Part shown: one piece after another, positions 18,478 through 26,398 of the stretch
Numbering within the stretch: the first letter of the stretch is position 1
Layout of the letters: every line of letters begins with the position of its first letter
Assembly (NCBI GenBank): GCA_937958265.1
Contig: CALGNX010000001.1
Location: forward strand, 186,001-250,000
Length of the DNA stretch: 64,000 nt
Reading direction: 5' to 3'
From: an uncultured Algibacter sp.
Lineage (GTDB): Bacteria; Bacteroidota; Bacteroidia; Flavobacteriales; Flavobacteriaceae
Program-made: the position numbers and the translations under genes
Notes under the pieces: generated by a model
Told to the model about the DNA's origin: nothing
Database searches by the model: none
The model's input: only the letters and a program-made list of their open reading frames with translations

Positions 18478-18508
18478 TTCGTTGGATGAAAATTAAGTGT
18501 AGACGAAT
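18478..18508. promoter_or_regulatory. Putative shared operator, copy D
   Basis: TTCGTT (18478-18483), 18 bases, then GACGAAT (18502-18508), preceded by GTA and followed by GG. It lies 57 bases upstream of the start of the T9SS protein at 18421 and just downstream of the LytTR regulator gene. Spacing is identical to the copies at 11662 and 13533. Confidence 0.55.
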
Positions 18509-18530
18509 GGAAGTGTTTTAAAGTTTAAAA

Positions 18531-19241
18531 TTATAATAAGTTTAATCGTTTCATTAATTCAGGACGATTAGAACGACTTACGGGAACAACCTCTTTTTTT
18601 ATAAGAACACTATTATCCTCTATATCAATTATTTTTAAAACATTAATTATATAGGAACGATGTATTTTTAAAAAAATACTACTTGGTAATTTCTCTTCAA
18701 TTTTTTTTAATGTAGAGTGTACGGTATAATTTTTATGTTCTGTTTTTAAAAGTATGTAATCCCCTTTGGCTTCTATTAAATATATGGTAGAGATATCTAT
18801 TTTAATTAATCGTCTATTAATATTAATATATAAAGCATTTCCCAATGGGGTTTCTAAAGCTTTTTTAGAATTCAAATTTAGTTTAGTTACATTTAAGCTT
18901 TTTGCTTTTTGAACGGCTTTATTGAAGCGCTCTTGAAGTATTGGCTTTACCAAATAATCTAAAACACATTCATATTCAAACGCTTGTATAGCGAATTGAG
19001 GATCGGAAGTGGTTAATATTATTTTTGGTGGATTTTTTAAGCTTTCAATAAAATCGAATCCTGTAAAATCTGGCATGTGTATATCCAAAAAAATTAAATC
19101 AACCTTGTTTTGGTTTAAATATTTAATAGCTTGCATAGCATTTGGAAACGCTTCTAACAGTTTTAAACTAGGTGTTTGATTGCAAAGTTGCGATATAATT
19201 GCCCTAGCCGTGGCCTCATCATCAATAATAATACAGTTCAT
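18531..19241 (-). CDS. LytTR-family response regulator
   Basis: 236 residues. Receiver domain 1-120 with acidic pocket IIIDDEA and phospho-acceptor Asp53 (LIFLDIHMPDFTGFD); LytTR DNA-binding domain from about 130 with IYLIEAKGDYILLKTEHKNYTVHSTL and FLKIHRSYIINVLKI, the family hallmark. Last gene of the seven-gene signalling operon, 9 bases after the Hpt gene, so it is the likely DNA-binding output. No sensor of the LytS type is adjacent; phosphate probably comes through Hpt. An operator copy lies immediately downstream, in front of the T9SS protein gene, which makes this regulator a candidate for binding it (inference only). Confidence 0.9.
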   Translation of the reverse strand: MNCIIIDDEATARAIISQLCNQTPSLKLLEAFPNAMQAIKYLNQNKVDLIFLDIHMPDFTGFDFIESLKNPPKIILTTSDPQFAIQAFEYECVLDYLVKPILQERFNKAVQKAKSLNVTKLNLNSKKALETPLGNALYININRRLIKIDISTIYLIEAKGDYILLKTEHKNYTVHSTLKKIEEKLPSSIFLKIHRSYIINVLKIIDIEDNSVLIKKEVVPVSRSNRPELMKRLNLL

Positions 19242-19250
19242 AAAATAACA

Positions 19251-19568
19251 TTAAAGTGTCTTTAAATAGTTTGTTATTACTGTAATTATAGCATCAAAAT
19301 CCTCTTTGCCAATGGTTCGATTTTCCAATAAATTTTCTTCAAATTTAACAGCTATCTCATAACTATTTTCAAGTCCTAAAATACTAATTTTATGTTTAAG
19401 TTTATGTACACTTCCTGCAGCTTCTTTAAACTTTTTGTTATTCATATTTTCAAAATACAAAGCTTTTTCATCTGGGAATTCTTTTTTAATTATTGTAATA
19501 AGCTTAGCTTTAAAAACGTTATCTGTTCCAGATAATTGGTTTACATAGTTTAGGTTTGGCTGCTCCAT
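19251..19568 (-). CDS. Hpt phosphotransfer protein
   Basis: 105 residues, mostly helical, with the Hpt phosphorylation motif SVHKLKHKISILGLE; His55 is the predicted phosphate acceptor. Stand-alone Hpt proteins pass phosphate between the receiver of one regulator and another. It starts 2 bases from the end of the upstream kinase gene and is followed by the LytTR regulator, consistent with a phosphorelay: kinases to CheY-like protein to Hpt to LytTR. The order of transfer is an inference from gene content. Confidence 0.82.
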   Translation of the reverse strand: MEQPNLNYVNQLSGTDNVFKAKLITIIKKEFPDEKALYFENMNNKKFKEAAGSVHKLKHKISILGLENSYEIAVKFEENLLENRTIGKEDFDAIITVITNYLKTL

Positions 19569-19570
19569 AA

Positions 19571-20620
19571 TTATTTTTTAATAGTGAAATAAAATGTTGT
19601 TCCTTTATTTATTTTAGACTTTACTTCTATATCCCCGCCATAAAGATGTACAATTTTTTTTACGATAGATAATCCAATCCCTGATGAATTTGGAGTGTTT
19701 TCTAGTTTTTGAAACGTTTCAAAAATTTTATCAAAGTAAGCGTCTTCAATGCCCTTACCGTTATCTTTAATATAAAACTGCCAAAAGTTAGTATTGTCTG
19801 TACAACCAATTTCAATAAAACCTTTTTCCTTGTCATTATACTTAATAGCGTTATCTATTAAATTTTGAAATAACTGTTGTAATTTAAACTTATTAGCTCT
19901 AACAGTAGGAAGTACTTTTAGCTTTGTAATTGAAATGTGGTTTGGTATAATAGCATCCTCAATAATCCCCTCTACAAGCTTATTCGTATCGACATCGTAT
20001 AATTCAGTTTGATTTTTACTAATGGTGGAATAATTTAAAATACCACTTATTAGAGCGTCCATTTTTTCTACATTATCTCTAATTAATTTTATACTTTTAT
20101 TGCCATTATCTCCTAACTTATCACTATAATCTTCTTTTAGCCAACTTGTAAGTGCATCTATACTCCGCAGTGGCGACTTTAAATCGTGAGATACCATATG
20201 TGCATAATCATTTAATTCTTGGTTTTGATATGCTAACTCGCTTAATAGGTTTTCTCGTTGTTTATTTATTTTAATTATCTCCTTAGTTTGATTATTAATA
20301 AAATCTACCATTTTCAAACCATCCAAATCTGTGTTTTCTATTCTTAATTTGTGAGGAAGCTCATAGAATTTTAAAGTTTCTATAACATGCTTTAATTTGT
20401 CTATAACTTCTTTTTGCCCTAAAGCTTCCTCCTTTAACTGCTCGTTAGCTACAAATAATTCTTCAGAGCTTATAGCCATTGCGCGTTGTTGCATAACATA
20501 TTGCTCGTCAAAATTTGAATACGACCTACTAATAGCATCTAAAAACTGCTTTAAATTAGGAGATGCTGCCAGTTCATCTTTTAAGTATTTTCTAACTTGC
20601 CTTTTAAGTAATGAATTCAT
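19571..20620 (-). CDS. Cytosolic sensor histidine kinase
   Basis: 349 residues with no membrane segment. The first 130 are predicted coiled coil and helix. The dimerisation and phosphoacceptor helix has HMVSHDLKSPLRS (His145), followed by the ATPase domain with N box QNLIDNAIKYN, G1 DNGKGIEDAYF and G2 SSGIGLSIVKKIV. All catalytic motifs are intact. Its ATG overlaps the FIST gene stop by one base. Lacking its own sensor domain, it probably takes its signal from the FIST protein, as NosP-type proteins act on kinases encoded next to them. Confidence 0.9.
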   Translation of the reverse strand: MNSLLKRQVRKYLKDELAASPNLKQFLDAISRSYSNFDEQYVMQQRAMAISSEELFVANEQLKEEALGQKEVIDKLKHVIETLKFYELPHKLRIENTDLDGLKMVDFINNQTKEIIKINKQRENLLSELAYQNQELNDYAHMVSHDLKSPLRSIDALTSWLKEDYSDKLGDNGNKSIKLIRDNVEKMDALISGILNYSTISKNQTELYDVDTNKLVEGIIEDAIIPNHISITKLKVLPTVRANKFKLQQLFQNLIDNAIKYNDKEKGFIEIGCTDNTNFWQFYIKDNGKGIEDAYFDKIFETFQKLENTPNSSGIGLSIVKKIVHLYGGDIEVKSKINKGTTFYFTIKK

Positions 20621-21753
20621 TATTCGCTTATTAGCGTTATCGTCATTGTTTGGTTATGTAACTGGCAATTTTTATCGCCATTAAATGGAGCTATCTCTCC
20701 GTAAGAATAAAACCCACATAAGGTAGCATACTTACCAACAACAGCTTCTACTTCTTCAATTTCTTCTTCCACACGTTGGTCTAACACTAATTTTCTACCA
20801 ATACAACTCACCAATAAAGCTAGTTGGGGTTTATTTACTCTTAATTTTAAAGCTTGTTTTGCTGCCATTTCAGATGCATTTGCAATACTATCTATATTAG
20901 TCATCATAAGCTGTACTTTAGAGTTTTCTGGAATATCACCAGCAAGAATCATGGTATTATCACTATCATTAATATTTAATATTGTTCTTACAAAAGATTG
21001 CTTCTCTTGTGCGGTTTTCACATTTAAGGGATACAATAAAGCCGCTGCAGGTAATTCACTAGATTTTTCGCCTAAATATTTTTTATATAAATCGAGTGCT
21101 GGTTTATTATCTAACTCATAAAGCACGTTAGCTTTTGATTTTGTAACCACGCGCTCTGGGCCAAATGGCGTCCAACCTCCATAAATTGAAAACGAAACTT
21201 CCAAAGTTTCACCATAAAAAGCCACTGCAATAATTTCACCTTGTTTAGGGTTTTCATTGTAGCCAGCCAAGGTTTTATCAAAACGTGCAGCATCACCACA
21301 AAGCCCTCCAGTAATCAAAATATTATTTTTAGTTGCTGCATTCATTCCTTGGGTTAATTCACTACCATTAATAAAGCTACCTTCAGATAAAACAAAAATA
21401 TATTTTAAACCTTCCTCCGGGAATTGTTTAACTAAATCCTGCCCCGTTTTAAAGCTATTTAAGCTAGAATTTAACACGTTACTTGTTTTAATTAAAAACG
21501 TGCTTTTTTCAAACTCAATAGCAGTAATTGTTAAAGTATCATCATCCACACTATTGGATGTAATATTACCGCTAGTAGATCCAAAAATGATATGACCATC
21601 TGGAAACACCTCTAATATCTGCTTATAAACAGAACTATTTTCCAATAAAAATCTATTTCCTAAAACTAAAACTAATGGTTTTATTAATTGTATATTATCA
21701 GTTAAGTACTCCCATTTACCATCTTTATGTTTTGTTAGCTGTACGGTTTTCAT
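20620..21753 (-). CDS. FIST-domain sensor protein (NosP-like)
   Basis: 377 residues covering FIST_N and FIST_C. FIST_N shows FPDGHIIFGSTSGNI and NNILITGGLCGDAARFDKT; FIST_C shows GGWTPFGPERVVTKSKANVLYEL, NKPALDLYKKYLG and the C-terminal LCGFYSYGEIAPFNG. FIST proteins are predicted small-ligand sensors, and a subset called NosP binds haem and senses nitric oxide. Whether this one binds haem cannot be told from sequence. It is encoded between two histidine kinases in an operon that also contains an H-NOX, which makes an NO role plausible. Starts 3 bases after the PAS kinase stop. Confidence 0.85.
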   Translation of the reverse strand: MKTVQLTKHKDGKWEYLTDNIQLIKPLVLVLGNRFLLENSSVYKQILEVFPDGHIIFGSTSGNITSNSVDDDTLTITAIEFEKSTFLIKTSNVLNSSLNSFKTGQDLVKQFPEEGLKYIFVLSEGSFINGSELTQGMNAATKNNILITGGLCGDAARFDKTLAGYNENPKQGEIIAVAFYGETLEVSFSIYGGWTPFGPERVVTKSKANVLYELDNKPALDLYKKYLGEKSSELPAAALLYPLNVKTAQEKQSFVRTILNINDSDNTMILAGDIPENSKVQLMMTNIDSIANASEMAAKQALKLRVNKPQLALLVSCIGRKLVLDQRVEEEIEEVEAVVGKYATLCGFYSYGEIAPFNGDKNCQLHNQTMTITLISE

Positions 21754-21756
21754 AAT

Positions 21757-23733
21757 CTATTTTTTTAAGGTAAAGAAAAAGGTTGTTCCTTTATTTGATT
21801 CGCTTTCTAGCCATATTTCGCCTTCATGTAAATCAATAATTTTTTTAACTATAGATAACCCAATTCCTGTTGATTCTTTGCTTTTATTTAAGGCATGAAA
21901 TATTTTAAATATTTTATCATGAAATTTCTTCTCGATACCCATACCATTATCTGCTACAGAAAACTGATAATGTGTTGGCATATCTTTTACATCTATTTTT
22001 ACAAACCCTTCTTTTTTATTTATAAACTTAATGGCATTTCCTATAAGATTTTGAAATAGCTGCTGTAACTTGGTTTTATCACCCTTTAAGGTAGGTAGTT
22101 TATTTAAAATAGTAACCTTTATGTGTTCTGGCTTGTACATTATTTGAATTAAAGTAGTTATAACTTCATCTAAATTAACATCAGCCATATCGCCAGTATT
22201 TGAACCTATACTTGAGTAATTTAATACATCTGTAATTAATTGCTCCATTTTATCCAAAGTGGCATCAATTAATTTAAAATTTTGCAAACTTAAATCATCT
22301 AATTTCCCAACATTATCCTCCTTAATCCAGCTTACTAAGGCGTTTATACTTCTTAATGGCGACTTTAAATCGTGGGAGACAATATGTGCATATTCTTGTA
22401 ACTCATCATTACTTTTTTCTAACTTGGTAAGCAATTGCTCTTTTTGCAACTCTAAATTTTTTAAATCTGTAATATCCAAATGAATACCAATAGAGCCAAT
22501 TATTTTACCTTTTAAACTATAATTTGGAGCACCACTTACAAGCCAATATTTAAGCTCTCCAGATTTAGTTCTTATTTTAACTTCATATGAGTTGGATTTA
22601 CCTTTTTGACGTTTTAAGCTCTCATTTTTAATAATTTCCGAGCCCTGACCTACTGGAAAAATAGATCCAGCATTTTTCCCAATAAGTTCATGCTCTAAAT
22701 AGCCAGACATTTTAGAGAAACTTTGGTTTGTCATTAAAATTTTATCGTGATTATCAACTTCTATTAAACCCAAATTCATGTTTGCAATAATATTACTATA
22801 CTTTTGCTTTTGAGCCTCTAAACTTTTACGATAATTTCGTCTTAAAGTCACATCTTTATAAGCCCAAAGATGGCCTTTATAAACAGTATTTTCATATATA
22901 GGAATATAATCACGTAACAATATTTTACCACTTACCATTTCTAACTCATCGCCTATAACCTGTGTTCTTTTTTCTAAAATTTCGTTAATTCTTGTTATAA
23001 AGGTTTTAGGGTTTTTAAACAAAACTTTATTTTGTTCTGCAGCATTACTACCATCTTGCCCTTTTAATAAATCTGGACTTGTATTTATTTTGAAGAATTC
23101 GCAAAATTTATTATTAGTTAATATAATTTTTCGATTTTCGTCTTCCAATAAAATACCGCTATCTAAATTTATAATAAGGGTAGTTAGTCTATTTTCAGAC
23201 TCTATTAACTGGCGTTCTGCTTTTTTTGCCTCGGTAATATCTCTTACAATACCTTGTGCTGCAACAGCAATGCCATCATCATAAATAATACTAGCATTTA
23301 TATGCACAAGCTTGCTAATATTTTTCTTTGTTATAATTTTTAGATGAAAATCTGTTAATGTGCCTTTTTTTAAAAGTGTTTGGAAAGATTCTGAAACACG
23401 CTGTAATTCCGATGGATCTGCTATTTTAAGCAAATTATAATCTTCTTTATCATCTTCAAAATCCAATAAATTAATAGCTGGATTATTCATTTTAAGAATA
23501 TTACCAAACAAATCCATAATAACGTAAGCATCTACAATGTTTTCAAAAACACCTTGTAATTGTGAGTCTGTTTTATTAAGCAAACCCTCCAACTCTATAT
23601 AAGATTTTTCTAAATTTTGTTTAGCTTCATATAACTCTGCTGCTTTATTTTCAAGGATTTTCTCAGCCTGCTTTCGGGCTGCTTTTTCGCGAGTAAGCGC
23701 GCGCTGTAAAACGTCAATTTTATCTTGACTCAT
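21757..23733 (-). CDS. Multi-PAS sensor histidine kinase
   Basis: 658 residues, soluble. An N-terminal coiled coil (1-58) leads to three PAS modules at about 60-170, 183-297 and 312-425, the last two ending in typical PAC phrases (WAYKDVTLRR, GSIGIHLDITDLKN). Then come the phosphoacceptor AHIVSHDLKSPLRS (His454), N box QNLIGNAIKFI, G1 DNGMGIEKKF and G2 STGIGLSIVKKII. All catalytic motifs are present. The start overlaps the H-NOX stop by one base; H-NOX proteins usually regulate the kinase encoded beside them, so this is the likely HnoK counterpart. The end closely resembles the kinase at 19571-20620, suggesting duplication. Confidence 0.9.
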   Translation of the reverse strand: MSQDKIDVLQRALTREKAARKQAEKILENKAAELYEAKQNLEKSYIELEGLLNKTDSQLQGVFENIVDAYVIMDLFGNILKMNNPAINLLDFEDDKEDYNLLKIADPSELQRVSESFQTLLKKGTLTDFHLKIITKKNISKLVHINASIIYDDGIAVAAQGIVRDITEAKKAERQLIESENRLTTLIINLDSGILLEDENRKIILTNNKFCEFFKINTSPDLLKGQDGSNAAEQNKVLFKNPKTFITRINEILEKRTQVIGDELEMVSGKILLRDYIPIYENTVYKGHLWAYKDVTLRRNYRKSLEAQKQKYSNIIANMNLGLIEVDNHDKILMTNQSFSKMSGYLEHELIGKNAGSIFPVGQGSEIIKNESLKRQKGKSNSYEVKIRTKSGELKYWLVSGAPNYSLKGKIIGSIGIHLDITDLKNLELQKEQLLTKLEKSNDELQEYAHIVSHDLKSPLRSINALVSWIKEDNVGKLDDLSLQNFKLIDATLDKMEQLITDVLNYSSIGSNTGDMADVNLDEVITTLIQIMYKPEHIKVTILNKLPTLKGDKTKLQQLFQNLIGNAIKFINKKEGFVKIDVKDMPTHYQFSVADNGMGIEKKFHDKIFKIFHALNKSKESTGIGLSIVKKIIDLHEGEIWLESESNKGTTFFFTLKK

Positions 23734-24272
23734 TAGTTTTTATTAATTAAAAACTTAACCTCTGTACCGTCTTCTTTTAATTTTTCTAAAACAATGGTAG
23801 CTGTGCTATTAAAATGTGCAAAAGTTTTATTCATTAAGCCCAAACCAAAATGATGCATAGCTCGGCTAGATTTATAAATTAAAACCAATGTATTATCTGT
23901 TTTTTCAAGAACTTCAAAGGTTGGTAATTCTGCATCTGGATATATTTTTCTAACTTCTACATGAATATGATTTTCTATAGAGGATATCATTTCTATAGGA
24001 TCTTTATAAGTTGCTAAAAGCCCTGGGTAACTATCTTCTATAACACTAAAAAAATGTTCTGCATAAACGAGCAACAAATCATCTATTGAAATACTAGTAT
24101 GCGCGCTTAAATGCTGTAATAATTGAAGCATCTCTGAAAAATTATACGTACCTACGGAAGTATAAATACCACCAGACTCTAAATTGGATTGTGTTATAAT
24201 TTTATCTACTACCTCCAGCCCAAATTTATCTTCAACCAAATCTAAAAACTCACTAAAAATAATACCCTTCAT
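23733..24272 (-). CDS. H-NOX (haem-nitric oxide binding) protein
   Basis: 179 residues, the usual length of stand-alone bacterial H-NOX proteins. The proximal haem ligand is His104 in NHIHVEVRKIYPDAELPTF, aligned by the following Pro-containing loop; the propionate-binding YxSxR motif is Tyr133-Ser135-Arg137 (IYKSSR). N-terminal helices carry GGIYTSVGTYNFSEMLQLL, as in the family. These proteins bind NO, and sometimes O2, through haem and inhibit a partner kinase or cyclase. It overlaps its neighbours by one base on each side, between a CheY-like protein and a PAS kinase. Whether it discriminates O2 (distal Tyr) cannot be told here. Confidence 0.9.
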   Translation of the reverse strand: MKGIIFSEFLDLVEDKFGLEVVDKIITQSNLESGGIYTSVGTYNFSEMLQLLQHLSAHTSISIDDLLLVYAEHFFSVIEDSYPGLLATYKDPIEMISSIENHIHVEVRKIYPDAELPTFEVLEKTDNTLVLIYKSSRAMHHFGLGLMNKTFAHFNSTATIVLEKLKEDGTEVKFLINKN

Positions 24273-24682
24273 TATATCTGTTTTAATTCGTTAATGCTCC
24301 AATATGCTAATAACTTCTCAATTTTAGATACATAATCTTCATATTTCAATGGTTTTAAAACATATCCAGCAATACCTATTTTATAGCATTCTAGTAAATC
24401 TTTTTGATTGTTAGAGGTTGTTAAAATAATGGTAGGTATATATTTTAAAACGCTATCTTTTTTAAGAATACTTAAAAACTCGATACCATTAATTTTAGGC
24501 ATATTTAAATCCAACAAAATTATATCGGGTAATTCGTCTTTTTTTTCTAAGATAACTAATGCCTCTTCTCCATTGTCTGCTTCAATAATTTTATGATTTA
24601 GTTTTAGTGATGAAATCGTTCTATTCAATTTCATTACCTCGATCATGTCATCCTCTATCAATAATATATTTAAAGCTTTCAT
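24272..24682 (-). CDS. Single-domain response regulator (CheY-like)
   Basis: 136 residues with only a receiver domain: acidic pocket LLIEDD, phospho-acceptor Asp58 in IILLDLNMPKINGIEF, TTS switch residues and lysine in YVLKPLK. There is no output domain, so it acts by protein contact or as a phosphate shuttle to the Hpt of the same operon. First gene of the seven-gene operon; its stop overlaps the H-NOX start by one base. A sequence matching one half of the polysaccharide-locus operator lies about 120 bases upstream. Confidence 0.92.
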   Translation of the reverse strand: MKALNILLIEDDMIEVMKLNRTISSLKLNHKIIEADNGEEALVILEKKDELPDIILLDLNMPKINGIEFLSILKKDSVLKYIPTIILTTSNNQKDLLECYKIGIAGYVLKPLKYEDYVSKIEKLLAYWSINELKQI

Positions 24683-24800
24683 TTATTATTTTATTAAATT
24701 AAAATTAGCGAGTAAGTTTAAAAATAAAATAATATGTTGAAATACAATATCTATTTCGGCAGACTTGTGTTTTAATATAGGTGTTTTACGTTTAAGTATC

Positions 24801-24809
24801 GACGAATGG
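24801..24809. promoter_or_regulatory. Half-site resembling the shared operator
   Basis: GACGAATGG at 24801-24809 is identical to the right half of copy D at 18502-18510. The left half at 18-base spacing is absent; a weak TACGTT lies closer, at 24787-24792. It is upstream of the signalling operon. The rest of 24683-24970 is AT-rich. Confidence 0.3.
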
Positions 24810-24911
24810 TTTTACCGCACTTAAATAAGTACTCTAGTTTAGCCTTTAAAATAGTTTTACTTAGAAAAAATAAAAACATACTAATTATTAATAATCTTCA
24901 CATTAATTAGT

Positions 24912-24932
24912 GGGGTTTTTATAAAAAACCTC
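24912..24932 (-). terminator. Weak hairpin after the nitrate operon
   Basis: GGTTTTT and AAAAAACC pair around a short centre at 24914-24930, 40 bases downstream of the rubredoxin-domain gene. The stem is AT-rich with a small G/C cap, so termination is probably partial and some read-through into the signalling operon is possible. Confidence 0.4.
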
Positions 24933-24970
24933 CTTTACCAAAATTTAAGGTAAGTTTTACATAATAGGCC

Positions 24971-26398
24971 TTAACGTACTAATATCTTCTTTTTATAGCT
25001 GCTTTTGGGAGCCTCACAGAGCGAACATTCGTAAGTTTCGGGCAAACTCTCAAAAGAGGTATTGGAGGGTATATTTTTAGTTTTATCTCCAAAAGCTTCA
25101 CTATAAATAGTCATACAATCTTGGCACTGGTAAACTTCCTGCTCTGTTTTTTCTTTAACAACCGGTTGTATTACTTCATCGCGCTCTGTTCCTAATTGCT
25201 CAAAATACAATTGGCTTAACTCCATTAGTAAGCCTGGTAATTCAACCTTATCAACATCTTGTACATGCAATATATAATCGCGTGTATTAGGATCGAAATT
25301 TTTGGCATACAGTAAATTAAAGGTATCTCGTATTTTAAAATCACCTTTAATTTCTGGTTGTCTATTTTTTTCAACAACTATGGATGTAAAATTATAGGTA
25401 TCACTATCATAACTTGTTATACCAAACGTTAATCCATAGGTGCTAATATCATTTTGATCAAAATTAGTAACCAAATATTTTTTTAAACTAAGTGCCTCTT
25501 TATCATTAACAGGTAAATGCCAATTCATTTCCAGCATGGAGTGGCGCACATTAATTCCAAATTTCCCAAGGAATTTCTCCCACTTTAATTTAGAATGTAA
25601 AGGAATACCTTTTACAATAAAAGACTTCCAGGGTGTTATTGAAATTTTTCCTATTTTATTTTCAAAACACAAATCGCACATAGCCTTTAAAAAAGGAATA
25701 TCGTATCTATTGTTTCTCCAATATAAGCCCAACCAATATCTATCTAGGCCTATACGGTTCATGCCTTCGTAATACGGAAAAGGATAAAAAGGAACTTCCA
25801 AAGGTTTATCAACCGTTCTATTATTTGTTTCTACAGCATCAATTACTAAATCGAAAACGGTTTCAATAGTTTCAGGTTCTTCAATTAAAATATTCTCAAT
25901 AGCTAATTCAATTTTATCCATGTCCCAGCTGTAAATTAATACAGGGTACATTTGTGTTTTTTCCCAACCCGGAAGCCTTAAGTATAAGTACCAATAATCT
26001 TCATGGTCCGAGGCTATAAAGTTAACATTACCGGTAAATAAAGGCACTAGTTTCTGTTTTGGGTCTGTAACATTTATACGCAACTTTGGGTTGTGCTTAA
26101 ATTGCTCCAAAACATACAAATAACGCTCTCCTGTTAACCATGATGTGCTTGGTAAAATTTCTGTGGATACGTAAGAAGATACAATATTTTCAACACCATC
26201 GCGCTTAGGTTTTACAAACTGAATTTTATCGAATTGAGAAAATTTACTTTCATCAATTTCCTCGGGGAAAATAATATCCTGTCTCGAGCCAAAAGAAATC
26301 GTATCCAAGCCTAAGGCCTCGGCAGCCTCACAAATATATTTTAATTCTCCGGGCGATAATACACCGCCATTAATACGTAATCTATAAGGTTCAATCAT
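24971..26398 (-). CDS. Siroheme-reductase-like scaffold fused to rubredoxin
   Basis: 475 residues. The start LRINGGVLSPGELKYICEAA resembles the ferredoxin-like half domain of sulfite/nitrite reductases, and a second such stretch lies near 275-330. The four cysteines that hold the siroheme and 4Fe-4S cluster in those enzymes (C-x5-C and C-x3-C) are not present; the only paired cysteines in the body are MCDLC. The last 55 residues are a rubredoxin domain with YQCQDC and ECSLCE. So it is probably an electron carrier or assembly partner, not a nitrite reductase. Its ATG overlaps the stop of the nitrate reductase fusion (TAATG), which supports a role in that pathway. Confidence 0.75.
   Translation of the reverse strand: MIEPYRLRINGGVLSPGELKYICEAAEALGLDTISFGSRQDIIFPEEIDESKFSQFDKIQFVKPKRDGVENIVSSYVSTEILPSTSWLTGERYLYVLEQFKHNPKLRINVTDPKQKLVPLFTGNVNFIASDHEDYWYLYLRLPGWEKTQMYPVLIYSWDMDKIELAIENILIEEPETIETVFDLVIDAVETNNRTVDKPLEVPFYPFPYYEGMNRIGLDRYWLGLYWRNNRYDIPFLKAMCDLCFENKIGKISITPWKSFIVKGIPLHSKLKWEKFLGKFGINVRHSMLEMNWHLPVNDKEALSLKKYLVTNFDQNDISTYGLTFGITSYDSDTYNFTSIVVEKNRQPEIKGDFKIRDTFNLLYAKNFDPNTRDYILHVQDVDKVELPGLLMELSQLYFEQLGTERDEVIQPVVKEKTEQEVYQCQDCMTIYSEAFGDKTKNIPSNTSFESLPETYECSLCEAPKSSYKKKILVR

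Noticed and set aside
24971-26398. Calling the rubredoxin-domain protein a nitrite reductase
   Set aside because: The siroheme/4Fe-4S cysteine pattern is absent, so the resemblance of the half domains alone does not support that activity.
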